A stretch of DNA of 53,007 nucleotides, taken from Bacteroidota bacterium (lineage in GTDB: Bacteria; Bacteroidota; Bacteroidia; AKYH767-A; OLB10). Below, piece after piece: positions 41,484-50,372 of this stretch. The notes beneath the pieces were generated by a model, which was not told where the DNA came from, did no database searches, and saw nothing but the letters and a program-made list of their open reading frames with translations. Where the stretch lies: the NCBI GenBank assembly GCA_023251535.1, contig JAHEYP010000026.1, positions 1-53,007 on the forward strand. Direction: 5' to 3'. The position numbers were made by a program, and so were the translations under genes. Numbering within the stretch: position 1 is the first letter of the stretch; every line of letters starts with the position of its first letter.

Positions 41484-42920
41484 TTATTTTCTTTTTCCAG
41501 AATTCAATCCTACTGGGCTACCCACGCGCGCCATAGCACAACGGAATCCCAACCAGTCAGTACGTTGATTTTCATCTAGGAAGCGACGAGTACCAGGAGT
41601 CATGTAGTAAACACGATCTTTCCAAGAACCACCTTTTACAACACGTGCTTTATCATCGATCAAAGTACTTGATCCTGAAACATATGTAGCATAATCAGGT
41701 TCGTCACCGTCAGTATAGTTTTTGTTATCTGCTTTTTGGTAGTTACGACGTGAAGAAGCTTCTTCTTCAGTAACGTCACGTAATTGAACGCGACCTAAAC
41801 TATCCTTTTCAGCGATTGCACCTTCTTCGTCGCGTTGTTGTGTTTGAAACACGTTACCACGGAAAGAGTTGAAGTCAGATTTATCTTCATGAGATAAAGG
41901 ACGATACACATCCATTACCCACTCAGCAACGTTACCACCCATATTATACAAACCATAATCGTTTGGAACATATGAATAAACCGGACCAGAGATATCGGCA
42001 TTATCATTCAAGCGGCCTGCAACCCCCATTTGGTCACCTCGTCCACGTTTAAAGTTACCCAACATTTCACCTTTGAATTTATCTTCAGGGTTACGTACTG
42101 AGTGACCTTGCCAAGGATATAGTTTACGCTCGTTTACGTTTTCATAAACCGTATTACCGATTAAGCCTAGAGCAGCATATTCCCACTCAGCTTCAGTTGG
42201 TAGTCGGTAACGAGGAAGTAGAATACCATCTTCCATACGTACTTTACGAGTATCGTTATTCGGATTTAAATCCTGTAGCGGGCTTTTTACTAAACCTTCA
42301 TACTGACCTGCAAGATATGCATCCGTATTAAAGTTATCTTCATTCACCTGAGCAGGATTCACACGAAGAATACCTTCGCGGATCATGATTTGTTCGTTCA
42401 CACGGTCAGTTCTCCATGCGCAATAATCGTTTGCTTGAAGCCAGTTCACACCAACTACAGGGTAATCTTTATAGGCTGGGTGACGATAGTATAACTCTAC
42501 ATAAGGCTCGTTGAAAGCTAAACGATCACGCCATACTAATGTATCAGGAAGCGCTTTACGAGCAACTTCAGGATAATCAGTTCCGAAAACACGCTCTAAC
42601 CAGTACACGTATTCACGGTAGTACTCGTTAGAAACTTCTGTTTCGTCCATATAGAATGAAGCAACGGTAGCACGGCGAGGCACATTATCCCAATCTTGGA
42701 TAACATCCTGTTCGGTACGACCCATTACGAAGGTTCCACCTTCAATAAGGATCAATCCCGGGCCAGTTTCTTGTTCAGTATAGGGAACTGATTCGAAACC
42801 ACCGTTTCTTTCATCGTTGTAATTCCAGCCGGTAGCACCTGATTTCTCATAGTTGTTACACGCTGAAAAAATCATCATTCCGATGGCAAGCACAGGAAGC
42901 AAATGATTTTTAAATTTCAT
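41484..42920 (-). CDS. gldJ: Gliding/type IX secretion lipoprotein GldJ
   Basis: A 478-residue lipoprotein (signal with Cys21 in MIFSAC). The body is a formylglycine-generating-enzyme-like (SUMF1) domain: GLILIEGGTFVMGRTEQDV, VASFYMDETEVSNEYYREY, YPVVGVNWLQANDYCAWR, RLPTEAEWEYAALG, GGNVAEWVMDVY and a C-terminal VVKGGSWKDRVYY...GFRCA. The opening ATGWNYNDERNGGFE and EQETGPGL text is that of GldJ, which stabilises GldK and the type IX ring in flavobacteria. GldK/PorK is the alternative. Its place beside porU and porV supports GldJ. It acts at the outer membrane, periplasmic face. Confidence 0.88.
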   Translation of the reverse strand: MKFKNHLLPVLAIGMMIFSACNNYEKSGATGWNYNDERNGGFESVPYTEQETGPGLILIEGGTFVMGRTEQDVIQDWDNVPRRATVASFYMDETEVSNEYYREYVYWLERVFGTDYPEVARKALPDTLVWRDRLAFNEPYVELYYRHPAYKDYPVVGVNWLQANDYCAWRTDRVNEQIMIREGILRVNPAQVNEDNFNTDAYLAGQYEGLVKSPLQDLNPNNDTRKVRMEDGILLPRYRLPTEAEWEYAALGLIGNTVYENVNERKLYPWQGHSVRNPEDKFKGEMLGNFKRGRGDQMGVAGRLNDNADISGPVYSYVPNDYGLYNMGGNVAEWVMDVYRPLSHEDKSDFNSFRGNVFQTQQRDEEGAIAEKDSLGRVQLRDVTEEEASSRRNYQKADNKNYTDGDEPDYATYVSGSSTLIDDKARVVKGGSWKDRVYYMTPGTRRFLDENQRTDWLGFRCAMARVGSPVGLNSGKRK

Positions 42921-42942
42921 GTTGATAGGGTCTTTGGAAGGA

Positions 42943-42950
42943 CAAATATG
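42943..42950 (-). promoter_or_regulatory. Possible -7 element of gldJ
   Basis: Minus-strand CATATTTG differs from TAnnTTTG only at the first base and lies 22 bases before the gldJ ATG, in the 39-bp gap after porP. Alternatively gldJ is read from the porP promoter. Confidence 0.3.
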
Positions 42951-42959
42951 GTGAATAAA

Positions 42960-43970
42960 CTAAAAACTTGGGCAACTTATTGCACGGAATCTCTTCTTTT
43001 TTGGTCGGCACTCGAACTGTAGTCCTAAGCTTACCTCATGAGATCCACCTGTTGAATTACTTAAAGATGAAACAGTTACGTCGTAACTATAGCCAAATTT
43101 AAACACTCCACGCTGGATTCCAATTAATGCAATAAATGAGTCACTAGAAAGGAATTTATCCTTTCCGAAGTTACCGCGGTACCATAATCCACCCACAATT
43201 GGCGAGTGTAAAATGTACATACCGAAGTTTAACTGATTGAAAGATCCTTGTTGTTGGTACAATATATTAGGAGAGAAGAATGTTCCTTCGTCCTTATCTA
43301 CTTTACCACGGTATCCTCTTCCTGCATTATCACCAACAGGCAATAAAGCACCAAGGTGGGCAGTAACTTTCATTGGTAATTTGCTCGACCCTTTCACGAT
43401 AAACGCTTCATCAGGTTGAGTCATATGATGAACGGCTAATCCGCCGTACACTTTACTAGAGTAGATCAATAAACCTGAAGAGAAATCCATGAATGAACGT
43501 GATTCCTTTGGTCTAACTTCCTGAGTTTCATATACAAACCCATAACGAGGGTCGATCATGTCTCCGAAAGTCAATTTATCCCAATCGAGTTTTTTCTGAA
43601 CATACGTGGCTTGTAATCCGAAACGCATTGATAGCTTGCGGTTTACGTTAAGTTGGTAAGCATACATCCCACTGATATTAGTTGTGGAAATAGTACCCTC
43701 GCCCGCTTTATCGTTCAAGACCATTAATCCGATACCTCCGTTCAATGCATCGAAATGCTGATCGTAAGAAGCACTGGTCGTAATATAGGTCTGCTTTAAT
43801 GCAGGCCATTGGTTTCTATAGTTGATTCCTACACGCGGACAACGACCCGATCCTGCAAATGCCGGGTTTAAATACAACGGATTTGCATAGAATTGGGTGA
43901 ACTGGGGATCCTGCGCATCAGCAACAAGACTGAGCCCAACTAACAAACACAGGAATAAGCGCTTTAGCAT
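42960..43970 (-). CDS. porP: PorP/SprF family type IX secretion membrane protein
   Basis: A 336-residue outer-membrane protein with signal MLKRLFLCLLVGLSLVADAQ. The family opening DPQFTQFYANPLYLNPAFAGS is complete (landmarks QFTQFY and LNPAFAGS), followed by RVGINYRNQWPAL and a beta-rich body, ending in the typical HEVSLGLQFECRPKKKRF and ISCPSF tail. PorP/SprF proteins anchor exported proteins or attach the secretion ring to the outer membrane. It lies 39 bp before gldJ and diverges from porU. Bacteroidota carry many paralogues, so the symbol gives the family. Confidence 0.9.
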   Translation of the reverse strand: MLKRLFLCLLVGLSLVADAQDPQFTQFYANPLYLNPAFAGSGRCPRVGINYRNQWPALKQTYITTSASYDQHFDALNGGIGLMVLNDKAGEGTISTTNISGMYAYQLNVNRKLSMRFGLQATYVQKKLDWDKLTFGDMIDPRYGFVYETQEVRPKESRSFMDFSSGLLIYSSKVYGGLAVHHMTQPDEAFIVKGSSKLPMKVTAHLGALLPVGDNAGRGYRGKVDKDEGTFFSPNILYQQQGSFNQLNFGMYILHSPIVGGLWYRGNFGKDKFLSSDSFIALIGIQRGVFKFGYSYDVTVSSLSNSTGGSHEVSLGLQFECRPKKKRFRAISCPSF

Positions 43971-44121
43971 ATTGATTGGCTTTAACTACTAAACTTATAC
44001 GAAGTATTCTATTTTTGTTACGTAATCATGAAACAAAAATTGCAATATTCTGCTCAAGACTTCGTTCATTTGTTCCGGATTTAAACTTCAAAGATGTAAA
44101 AATCGTGGTTCACTTCAGCTA

Positions 44122-44129
44122 CAAATGTA
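44122..44129 (-). promoter_or_regulatory. -7 element of porP-gldJ
   Basis: Minus-strand TACATTTG, an exact -7 match, with T-rich DNA 18-19 bases upstream (TTTT near 44148-44151). It would give a leader of about 145 bases to porP. The 210-bp porP-porU gap holds no gene; no clear promoter for porU was seen. Confidence 0.45.
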
Positions 44130-44180
44130 ATTTTTTTTATTCTTGAAAAAAGTTTATTACCCATCAAACCTTACGCTTAA

Positions 44181-47100
44181 ATGTCAATATTTCGCCAAAA
44201 ACAGTCGCTACCGCCCGCTCAATTCGCTTTTATTTGTTTGCTTTTCAGCATTTTGCAACTCCCTTTGCAGGGTTTTAGCCAAATAAATAAATATTCGATT
44301 GAATGGCAAACAATTCAGGTTGACGAGACCGGAAAAGCCCGATTTTCGTTCAAAGATGCTTCCTACCCCACCGATTTTAACGGTTTGCCGGAATATTCGA
44401 TCCTGCTCGAAGGCCATAAATCGGCTGGATTAAGCGACCAGAAATACCTTGCTTGCACTTCCGAAGAAAATAACATCTTGAATTCTGCCGACCTTTCTTC
44501 TTTTCCGCAAGAAATCAACGCCGTTCACGGAATTTCGCGTAAAGAAAAATTTACCACCATCCATATTTTTCCTTTTCGCAGATCACTCAACGGACAATTC
44601 GAAAAACTAACCCAATTTTCGCTCGATTTGCGCGATATGCCTAATGCCTTCTCTTCAGCGAAAACGAATGCTCATGTGTATGCCGCAAACTCTGTACTCT
44701 CAACGGGAAAATGGATGAAAATTGCTGTTACCGATGATGGAGTTTATAAAGTCGATTATGACTTCCTTACTCGCAACGGATTTTCAAGTTCTGAATTAAG
44801 CTTAACTGGTTTACAGTTATTCGGAAATGGCGGCGGAATGTTACCTCTTCAAAATAGTGTTTCACGCGCTGACGATTTAACAGAAAATGCAATCGAAATG
44901 GTAGATGCAGATCAGAGTGGGACTTTTAATGCCGGTGATTATTTCTTGTTTTATGGTGAAGGCCCCAACCGCTGGACATATAGCAACATAGAAAAAAAAT
45001 ATCAGCACTCGAAAAATTATTTCAGTGATAGCACTTTTTATTTTGTTACGGTTAATCCATCTGCAACAGGAAAAAGAATCACTTCTTCAAACGCAAATAA
45101 TTCTACCACCTCCAACCGTTTTGCTTCGTCGTTTACCGACTATGCTTTTCACGAAAACGATGACTATAACTTTATTAAATCTGGACGCAATTGGTACGGT
45201 AATCCGTTTGACGTTACGCTCTCTCAAAACTTCGATTTCAGCTTCCCGAATTTAATTCCCGGTACCGCTAAAATCAAATCGAGTGTTATAGCGCGAACTT
45301 CCACTAAAACATCTACCAGTAGCAAGTTCAATATTATATATAATGGGACGAATGTTTTAACGCATACAATTTCAAATGTAGGCACTGGTTATACCGATGA
45401 TTTTGCGAGAGCAAGTATACTAGCAGGGACTTTCAATGCTTCAGGAAATGACATCAATTTAAACTACGTTTTTGTTCCTTACAATTCATCATCTACTGGA
45501 TGGATAGATTATATAGAACTTAATGTAACCAGAGCATTAAATTTCCAAGGAATTAATTTAGCGTTCCGTGATCAAGACACTGTAAATACGGCGAGCATTA
45601 CTCGTTACAGCATCACATCTGGATCATCGGGAGAAAAGATTTGGAATGTTACTGACCCAACAAATGCCTTTGAACAGAAGTTCGACAAAACAGGAAATCT
45701 CGCTGAGTTCACTTCATCATTAGCGGCTTCAGGTAGCAGTGAATATTATATGTTCACAAATACAGCTATTAAGTCGCCTCAGTACTCAGGAAAAATCGTA
45801 AATCAAGATTTACATTCATTAGCAGCTACCGATATGATTATCGTTACGCATCCTGATTTCTTACAGGAGTCGGAGCGCTTAGCACAGTTCAGAAGAGATC
45901 ATGACAATTTACGTGTTGTAGTTGCTACTATTGATCAAATATTCAACGAGTTTTCATCGGGCGCTCAAGATGCTGCAGCGATTCGCGATTTCGTAAAAAT
46001 GTTTTACGACAGAGCTAATGGAACTAATGATCAACCTCGCTATTTATTGTTGATGGGCGATGGATCCTATGATCCTAAAACGCGTATCGGCGGAAACACT
46101 AACTTCATCACTACTTTCCAATCCGACAATTCAATTTCTCTTATCAATTCTTATACTTCCGATGATTTTTACGGAATGTTGGACGACAATGAAGGCTCGT
46201 TATCATCGTCCGATTTAATTGACATCGGAGTAGGACGAATTCCTGTTCGCGATGCAACCGACGCTCGATTGATGGTCGACAAAATCATCACTTACGAAAC
46301 ACCGGGAACAATTACCGATCAGACATTTTGCGCAGGCACCAACTCAACACGTTTCGGGGATTGGAGAAATACACTTTGCTTTGTAGCCGACGATCAAGAT
46401 AGCAATTTACACTTCCGTCAGAGCGAAAGAATTGCCAATACGATTCAAGCTAATCAACCGGTTTATAATGTCGATAAGATTGTTTCGGATGCATACAAGC
46501 AACAATCGACTCCCGGCGGACAACGTTATCCCGATGTAAACGACGCCATCGACAAACGCATCGAGAAAGGAGCATTCTTAATGAACTATACTGGCCATGG
46601 CGGTGAGTTAGGATGGGCGGCTGAAGCTATCTTGAACATCAACATGATTAACGGTTGGAATAACATCAACAGCCTTCCGGCATTCATCACTGCAACATGC
46701 GAATTCAGTCGCTACGACGATCCGAAAAGAACATCAGCAGGCGAACTAGTTTTATTGAATAGCAACGGTGGAGGAATTTGTTTGTTCACTACAGTACGAC
46801 TTGCCTTTGCCATCGACAATGAATACATCAATGCCGATATGCTTCGCTATATGTTCACTCCTATTAACGGAGAAATGCCGCGCATCGGAGATATCCAACG
46901 CTTAGCGAAACGCGAAAATGCTGGCAACAGAAATGTTACTTTATTAGGCGACCCTTCGATTCGATTAGCTTATCCGCAATACAAAGTAAATACTACTTCT
47001 ATTCAGGAAACGGGAACAGGAGTTACAATTGACACCCTTTCATCACTTAGCAAAATAACCATTACTGGAAATGTAAGTGATGCGGGAGGAAATTTGCTCA

Positions 47101-48071
47101 ATAACTTCAACGGAGTAGTTTACACCACCATCTTCGATAAAACCACTAAAGTTTACAATTTAGTGAACGATGTAAATGGCGATGATGTAAGTAAACCGGA
47201 TAGCTTCTTGTTACGTAAAAATATTCTATATAAAGGAAAATCGAGTGTAACCAACGGACAATTCAGCTGTTCGTTTATCGTTCCGAAAGATATATCATAT
47301 CAATATGGAACAGGTCGTTTGAGCTATTATGCTCACACCACAGAAACTGATGCACAAGGTTACAATGAGCAAATCCAGATCGGTGGAATTTCGAACAACT
47401 CCATTCAAGATCAATACGGTCCGAAAATAAATCTATATATTAACGACGAGAACTTCACCGCTGGCGGTATGACCGATGAAAACCCTTCGATCTTAGCCGT
47501 TCTATTCGACTCCAGCGGAATCAATACCGTAGGTAATGGAATCGGACATGATATTACCGCAATTATCGACAATAAACAGCAAGCCCTTTTCGTTCTAAAT
47601 GACTATTACGAATCCGACCTCGACAGCTATCAGAAAGGAAGAGTCCGTTATAAACTCAGCGATTTAGCCGACGGGAACCATACCTTAACCTTCAAAGCAT
47701 GGGACATCAACGGGAATTCATCTGACGTATCGACCGACTTCGTCGTAACCTCATCGGCGGAGCTTGCCATCGACCATGTGCTCAACTACCCAAATCCGTT
47801 TAGCACCAAAACGGCCTTCTACTTCGAACACAACAAGCCATGTACAGGCATGACGGTTCAGGTTCAAGTATTTACGGTTAGCGGCAAGCTGGTGAAGACC
47901 CTCAGCAACTACCAAGTTTGCGAAGGATATCGGAATAGTCCGTTGGAATGGGACGGAAAAGACGACTTTGGCGATCAATTGGCCAAAGGTGTTTATATTT
48001 ATCGACTGAAAATCAGGACTGCCGACGGCGAAACCGCGGAAAAGCTCGAACGATTGGTTTTGCTCAGATAA
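44181..48071 (+). CDS. porU: Type IX secretion system sortase PorU
   Basis: A 1296-residue gingipain-fold cysteine protease that cuts the C-terminal signal of type IX cargo and links the cargo to the surface lipid. A signal peptide (about 1-33) and a long beta-rich N-terminal region precede the C25 domain, with DMIIVTHPDFLQESERLAQF, YLLLMGDGSYDPKTR and the dyad His806 (NYTGHGGELGW) and Cys840 (TATCEFSRYDDP). The end (NYPNPFSTKTAFYFEHNKP, then GKLVKTL and AKGVYIYRLK) is a type IX sorting-domain fold. It is 77 bp before porV. Divergent porP-gldJ completes the block. Confidence 0.96.
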   Translation: MSIFRQKQSLPPAQFAFICLLFSILQLPLQGFSQINKYSIEWQTIQVDETGKARFSFKDASYPTDFNGLPEYSILLEGHKSAGLSDQKYLACTSEENNILNSADLSSFPQEINAVHGISRKEKFTTIHIFPFRRSLNGQFEKLTQFSLDLRDMPNAFSSAKTNAHVYAANSVLSTGKWMKIAVTDDGVYKVDYDFLTRNGFSSSELSLTGLQLFGNGGGMLPLQNSVSRADDLTENAIEMVDADQSGTFNAGDYFLFYGEGPNRWTYSNIEKKYQHSKNYFSDSTFYFVTVNPSATGKRITSSNANNSTTSNRFASSFTDYAFHENDDYNFIKSGRNWYGNPFDVTLSQNFDFSFPNLIPGTAKIKSSVIARTSTKTSTSSKFNIIYNGTNVLTHTISNVGTGYTDDFARASILAGTFNASGNDINLNYVFVPYNSSSTGWIDYIELNVTRALNFQGINLAFRDQDTVNTASITRYSITSGSSGEKIWNVTDPTNAFEQKFDKTGNLAEFTSSLAASGSSEYYMFTNTAIKSPQYSGKIVNQDLHSLAATDMIIVTHPDFLQESERLAQFRRDHDNLRVVVATIDQIFNEFSSGAQDAAAIRDFVKMFYDRANGTNDQPRYLLLMGDGSYDPKTRIGGNTNFITTFQSDNSISLINSYTSDDFYGMLDDNEGSLSSSDLIDIGVGRIPVRDATDARLMVDKIITYETPGTITDQTFCAGTNSTRFGDWRNTLCFVADDQDSNLHFRQSERIANTIQANQPVYNVDKIVSDAYKQQSTPGGQRYPDVNDAIDKRIEKGAFLMNYTGHGGELGWAAEAILNINMINGWNNINSLPAFITATCEFSRYDDPKRTSAGELVLLNSNGGGICLFTTVRLAFAIDNEYINADMLRYMFTPINGEMPRIGDIQRLAKRENAGNRNVTLLGDPSIRLAYPQYKVNTTSIQETGTGVTIDTLSSLSKITITGNVSDAGGNLLNNFNGVVYTTIFDKTTKVYNLVNDVNGDDVSKPDSFLLRKNILYKGKSSVTNGQFSCSFIVPKDISYQYGTGRLSYYAHTTETDAQGYNEQIQIGGISNNSIQDQYGPKINLYINDENFTAGGMTDENPSILAVLFDSSGINTVGNGIGHDITAIIDNKQQALFVLNDYYESDLDSYQKGRVRYKLSDLADGNHTLTFKAWDINGNSSDVSTDFVVTSSAELAIDHVLNYPNPFSTKTAFYFEHNKPCTGMTVQVQVFTVSGKLVKTLSNYQVCEGYRNSPLEWDGKDDFGDQLAKGVYIYRLKIRTADGETAEKLERLVLLR

Positions 48072-48108
48072 ACCGTCGATTTGGTAACCTTTCGAGTCCG
48101 ATTATCGT

Positions 48109-48116
48109 TATATTTG
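48109..48116 (+). promoter_or_regulatory. -7 element before porV
   Basis: TATATTTG, an exact -7 match, 31 bases before the ATG at 48148. TTTG/TTTC stretches at 48080-48093 lie at unusual spacing. porV may thus be read both from porU and on its own. Confidence 0.5.
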
Positions 48117-48147
48117 CCAGCTTAATACCCTAAAAAGGGACCTATTA

Positions 48148-49365
48148 ATGATTATGAAACGAATTACGAAACATTGTCTGATTCTGTTAGGTTTTTCAAC
48201 AGTATTGCAACACTCGGCCCAAGCACAAAGCGACAAGTCGAACTTACTTGGCCAGATCAATACGATCACCACAGCAGTTCCATTCCTGTCGATTTCACCT
48301 GACGCACGCGCAGGCGGGATGGGCGATATGGGAGTTGCATCTTCAGCAGACATTAACTCCATTCACTGGAACGCATCAAAATTAGCATTCAACGAAAAGA
48401 AAACGGGATTCTCTGTTTCTTACACTCCTTGGTTGAAAGCCTTAGTAAACGATATGTTTATCGCTTATGTATCAGGCTATTCGAAGATGAAAGGAGAGCA
48501 AGCGATCGGAGCATCACTACGTTATTTCTCTTTGGGAAATATCACTTTTACCGATGCTAACGGAAATACAATTCGTGATTTCAAACCAAACGAATTTGCA
48601 TTCGATGTGGCTTACTCAAGAAAACTAAGCGAATATTTCAGCGGTGGTATCACATTACGTTATATCCACTCGAATTTAACGGGAGGAACTTCTGTTGAAG
48701 GAACCGATTCAAAAGCGGGTAACTCAGCAGCAGCAGATATCTCTTCATTCTTCCAAAAGAATATTGAATTAGGAAATAAAGATGCGGTGTTAACTGCTGG
48801 TATCAACATCAGCAATATCGGTGCGAAAATTTCTTATACCGAAACAGGAACGAAAAACTTCCTTCCTACTAACTTAAGATTAGGACCGGGATTAAAGTTA
48901 AAACTGAATGAATACAATGATTTAGCTTTCGGTTTAGATATCAATAAATTATTGGTTCCTACACCTCCTATCTATACGCAAGATTCAACAAACAGCGCAA
49001 ACGATGTAATCCTTTACGGACAAGATCCTGATGTGAGTGTTGCTTCAGGTATCTTCCAATCGTTTAGCGATGCTCCAGGTGGATCGAAAGAAGAATTAAA
49101 AGAATTCAATTTAGGATTCGGAATGGAATACTGGTACGATAAGCAATTTGCTTTCCGTGCGGGATATTTCTACGAAGACAAAACAAAAGGAAATCGTAAG
49201 TACTTTACATTAGGAGCAGGATTACGCTACAATGTATTCGGATTAGATCTTGCTTACTTGATTCCTACCGATCAACGTAATCCGTTAGAAAACACGTTAC
49301 ACTTCACGTTAACGTTCGACTTCGATGCGCAAGACGGAGCTAAAACAGACAAAGCCACAGAATAA
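48148..49365 (+). CDS. porV: Type IX secretion outer-membrane protein PorV
   Basis: A 405-residue barrel of the FadL-like fold with signal peptide MKRITKHCLILLGFSTVLQHSAQAQ (a second ATG six bases downstream is equally possible). Landmarks are VPFLSISPDARAGGMGDMGVASSADINSIHWNASKLAF (hallmark SPDARAGGMGD and HWN), then barrel strands ending in NTLHFTLTFDFDAQ. PorV collects cargo from the SprA channel and passes it to PorU. It follows porU by 77 bp, the order seen in flavobacteria. A terminator closes the unit. Confidence 0.95.
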   Translation: MIMKRITKHCLILLGFSTVLQHSAQAQSDKSNLLGQINTITTAVPFLSISPDARAGGMGDMGVASSADINSIHWNASKLAFNEKKTGFSVSYTPWLKALVNDMFIAYVSGYSKMKGEQAIGASLRYFSLGNITFTDANGNTIRDFKPNEFAFDVAYSRKLSEYFSGGITLRYIHSNLTGGTSVEGTDSKAGNSAAADISSFFQKNIELGNKDAVLTAGINISNIGAKISYTETGTKNFLPTNLRLGPGLKLKLNEYNDLAFGLDINKLLVPTPPIYTQDSTNSANDVILYGQDPDVSVASGIFQSFSDAPGGSKEELKEFNLGFGMEYWYDKQFAFRAGYFYEDKTKGNRKYFTLGAGLRYNVFGLDLAYLIPTDQRNPLENTLHFTLTFDFDAQDGAKTDKATE

Positions 49366-49384
49366 TCTGTGCTATCAATAAAGA

Positions 49385-49413
49385 AAAAGGACGCCGAAAA
49401 GCGTCCTTTTTTT
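49385..49413 (+). terminator. Terminator of porU-porV
   Basis: AAAAGGACGC (49385-49394) pairs with GCGTCCTTTT (49401-49410) over a 6-base loop and continues into T7. It lies 20 bases past the porV stop and before the ispF start. Confidence 0.9.
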
Positions 49414-49434
49414 ATGCGCTTAATCGGGAAGTAT

Positions 49435-49442
49435 TATCTTCG
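49435..49442 (+). promoter_or_regulatory. -7 element 4 nt before the ispF ATG
   Basis: TATCTTCG, then TAAC, then ATG (49447). TTTA at 49411-49414 is a weak -33 candidate with a 20-base spacer. A second in-frame ATG lies six bases further. The message would be leaderless or nearly so. Confidence 0.5.
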
Positions 49443-49446
49443 TAAC

Positions 49447-49923
49447 ATGAAAATGAGAGTAGGATTCGGGTTTGATGTACATCAACTACAAGAAGGATTA
49501 ACATTTACACTTGGAGGAATTCAAATTCCGCATACCAAAGGAGCTTTAGGACATTCAGATGCCGATGTAGTGATACATGCAATTTGTGATGCATTGTTAG
49601 GTGCAGCGGGATTAAAAGATATCGGATTTTATTTTCCCGATACGTCTGCTGAATTCAAAGGCATCGACAGCAAAATACTTTTGCAACGCGTAATGTCACT
49701 TATCGAAGAACGTGGTTATTCAGTAGGCAATGTTGATGTAAGTTTAGTTTTAGAAAAACCGAAAATCAAACCTCATATCGATGCCATGAAAACAGCACTT
49801 GCGCCTATCATGAAAATCGAAGAAGCAGATCTTTCTATCAAAGCTACTACCAACGAAAAAATGGGATATGTAGGAAGAGAAGAAGGAGTAGCGGCGTATG
49901 CGGTGGTTTTAATTGGAACTTGA
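49447..49923 (+). CDS. ispF: 2-C-methyl-D-erythritol 2,4-cyclodiphosphate synthase
   Basis: The ATG at 49447 gives MKMRVGFGFDVHQL, 158 residues, the length of the family. The zinc ligands are Asp10, His12 and His44 (GFGFDVH and HSDADVVIHAICD), with the downstream TTNEKMGYVGREEGVAAYA segment that binds the cytidine part. The enzyme closes the ring of the MEP isoprenoid pathway. A longer reading from 49369 would cross the porV terminator and was rejected. It trimerises in the cytoplasm. No other MEP gene is in the window. Confidence 0.95.
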   Translation: MKMRVGFGFDVHQLQEGLTFTLGGIQIPHTKGALGHSDADVVIHAICDALLGAAGLKDIGFYFPDTSAEFKGIDSKILLQRVMSLIEERGYSVGNVDVSLVLEKPKIKPHIDAMKTALAPIMKIEEADLSIKATTNEKMGYVGREEGVAAYAVVLIGT

Positions 49924-49964
49924 TTCAAGATAAAAGATACATGATTCAAGTTGGTCGATTTTAT

Positions 49965-50006
49965 GATCGATGATCGATGATAGATAATCGATGATAGATG
50001 ATTGAC
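49965..50006 (+). repeat. 7-bp tandem array, GATCGAT type
   Basis: Six units in 7-bp phase: GATCGAT twice, GATAGAT, AATCGAT, GATAGAT, GATTGAC. It begins the 446-bp gene-free stretch 49924-50369 between ispF and recG, which holds only such arrays and repeats. Confidence 0.85.
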
Positions 50007-50085
50007 CAATTACCTAAAAATCTATTGACTATTTCGATGCTCGATTTTTTTAATAGTATTTTGATTACGATTCGAGCAACATATT

Positions 50086-50134
50086 TTGATTATTGATTAT
50101 TGATTATTGATTATCGATGCTTGATTATCGATTT
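50086..50134 (+). repeat. 7-bp tandem array, TTGATTA type
   Basis: Four perfect TTGATTA units followed by TCGATGC, TTGATTA and TCGATTT, all in 7-bp phase. It is related in composition to the array at 49965-50006. Confidence 0.9.
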
Positions 50135-50140
50135 TATGAT

Positions 50141-50180
50141 TTTATGATCTCGTATCTTAACAATGAATCGCGAACATCTA
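50141..50180 (+). repeat. 40-bp direct repeat, copy 1
   Basis: The block running from TTTATGATCTCG to GCGAACATCTA is repeated at 50232-50271 with one change (C to T in TAACAATG). The copies are 91 bp apart. Confidence 0.9.
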
Positions 50181-50231
50181 GAATCGATTTCTGATTCTTG
50201 ATGACCGATTCTTGATTCTCGATTTCATTAC

Positions 50232-50271
50232 TTTATGATCTCGTATCTTAATAATGAATCGCGAACATCTA
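50232..50271 (+). repeat. 40-bp direct repeat, copy 2
   Basis: Copy of 50141-50180 with one mismatch; the DNA between the two copies repeats variants of GATTCTTGAT. Confidence 0.9.
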
Positions 50272-50334
50272 TAATCTATTATCGAGCATCTATCATCATT
50301 AAACTTGTATCACTTCCCTAATCACAAAAAAAAC

Positions 50335-50372
50335 CACAAACCACCTCCACATCCCCATCCACATCCCCCTCA
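50335..50372 (-). other. G-rich patch at the end of recG, possible quadruplex
   Basis: The minus strand just past the recG stop reads as two 12-bp units GGGGATGTGGAG and GGGGATGTGGAT preceded by a G5 run. Together with neighbouring GG pairs this gives at least six G-runs in 38 bases. The plus strand has no G from 50308 to 50391. No ordinary terminator hairpin for recG was seen here. Confidence 0.55.

Noticed and set aside
41484..42920. GldK/PorK identity for the SUMF1-type lipoprotein
   Set aside because: The ATGWNYNDERNGGF opening and the place beside porU-porV fit GldJ better; GldK normally sits with gldLMN, which is absent here.
49369..49446. 26-residue extension of IspF
   Set aside because: It reads through the porV terminator, and IspF proteins begin at the MRVGFGFDVH region.
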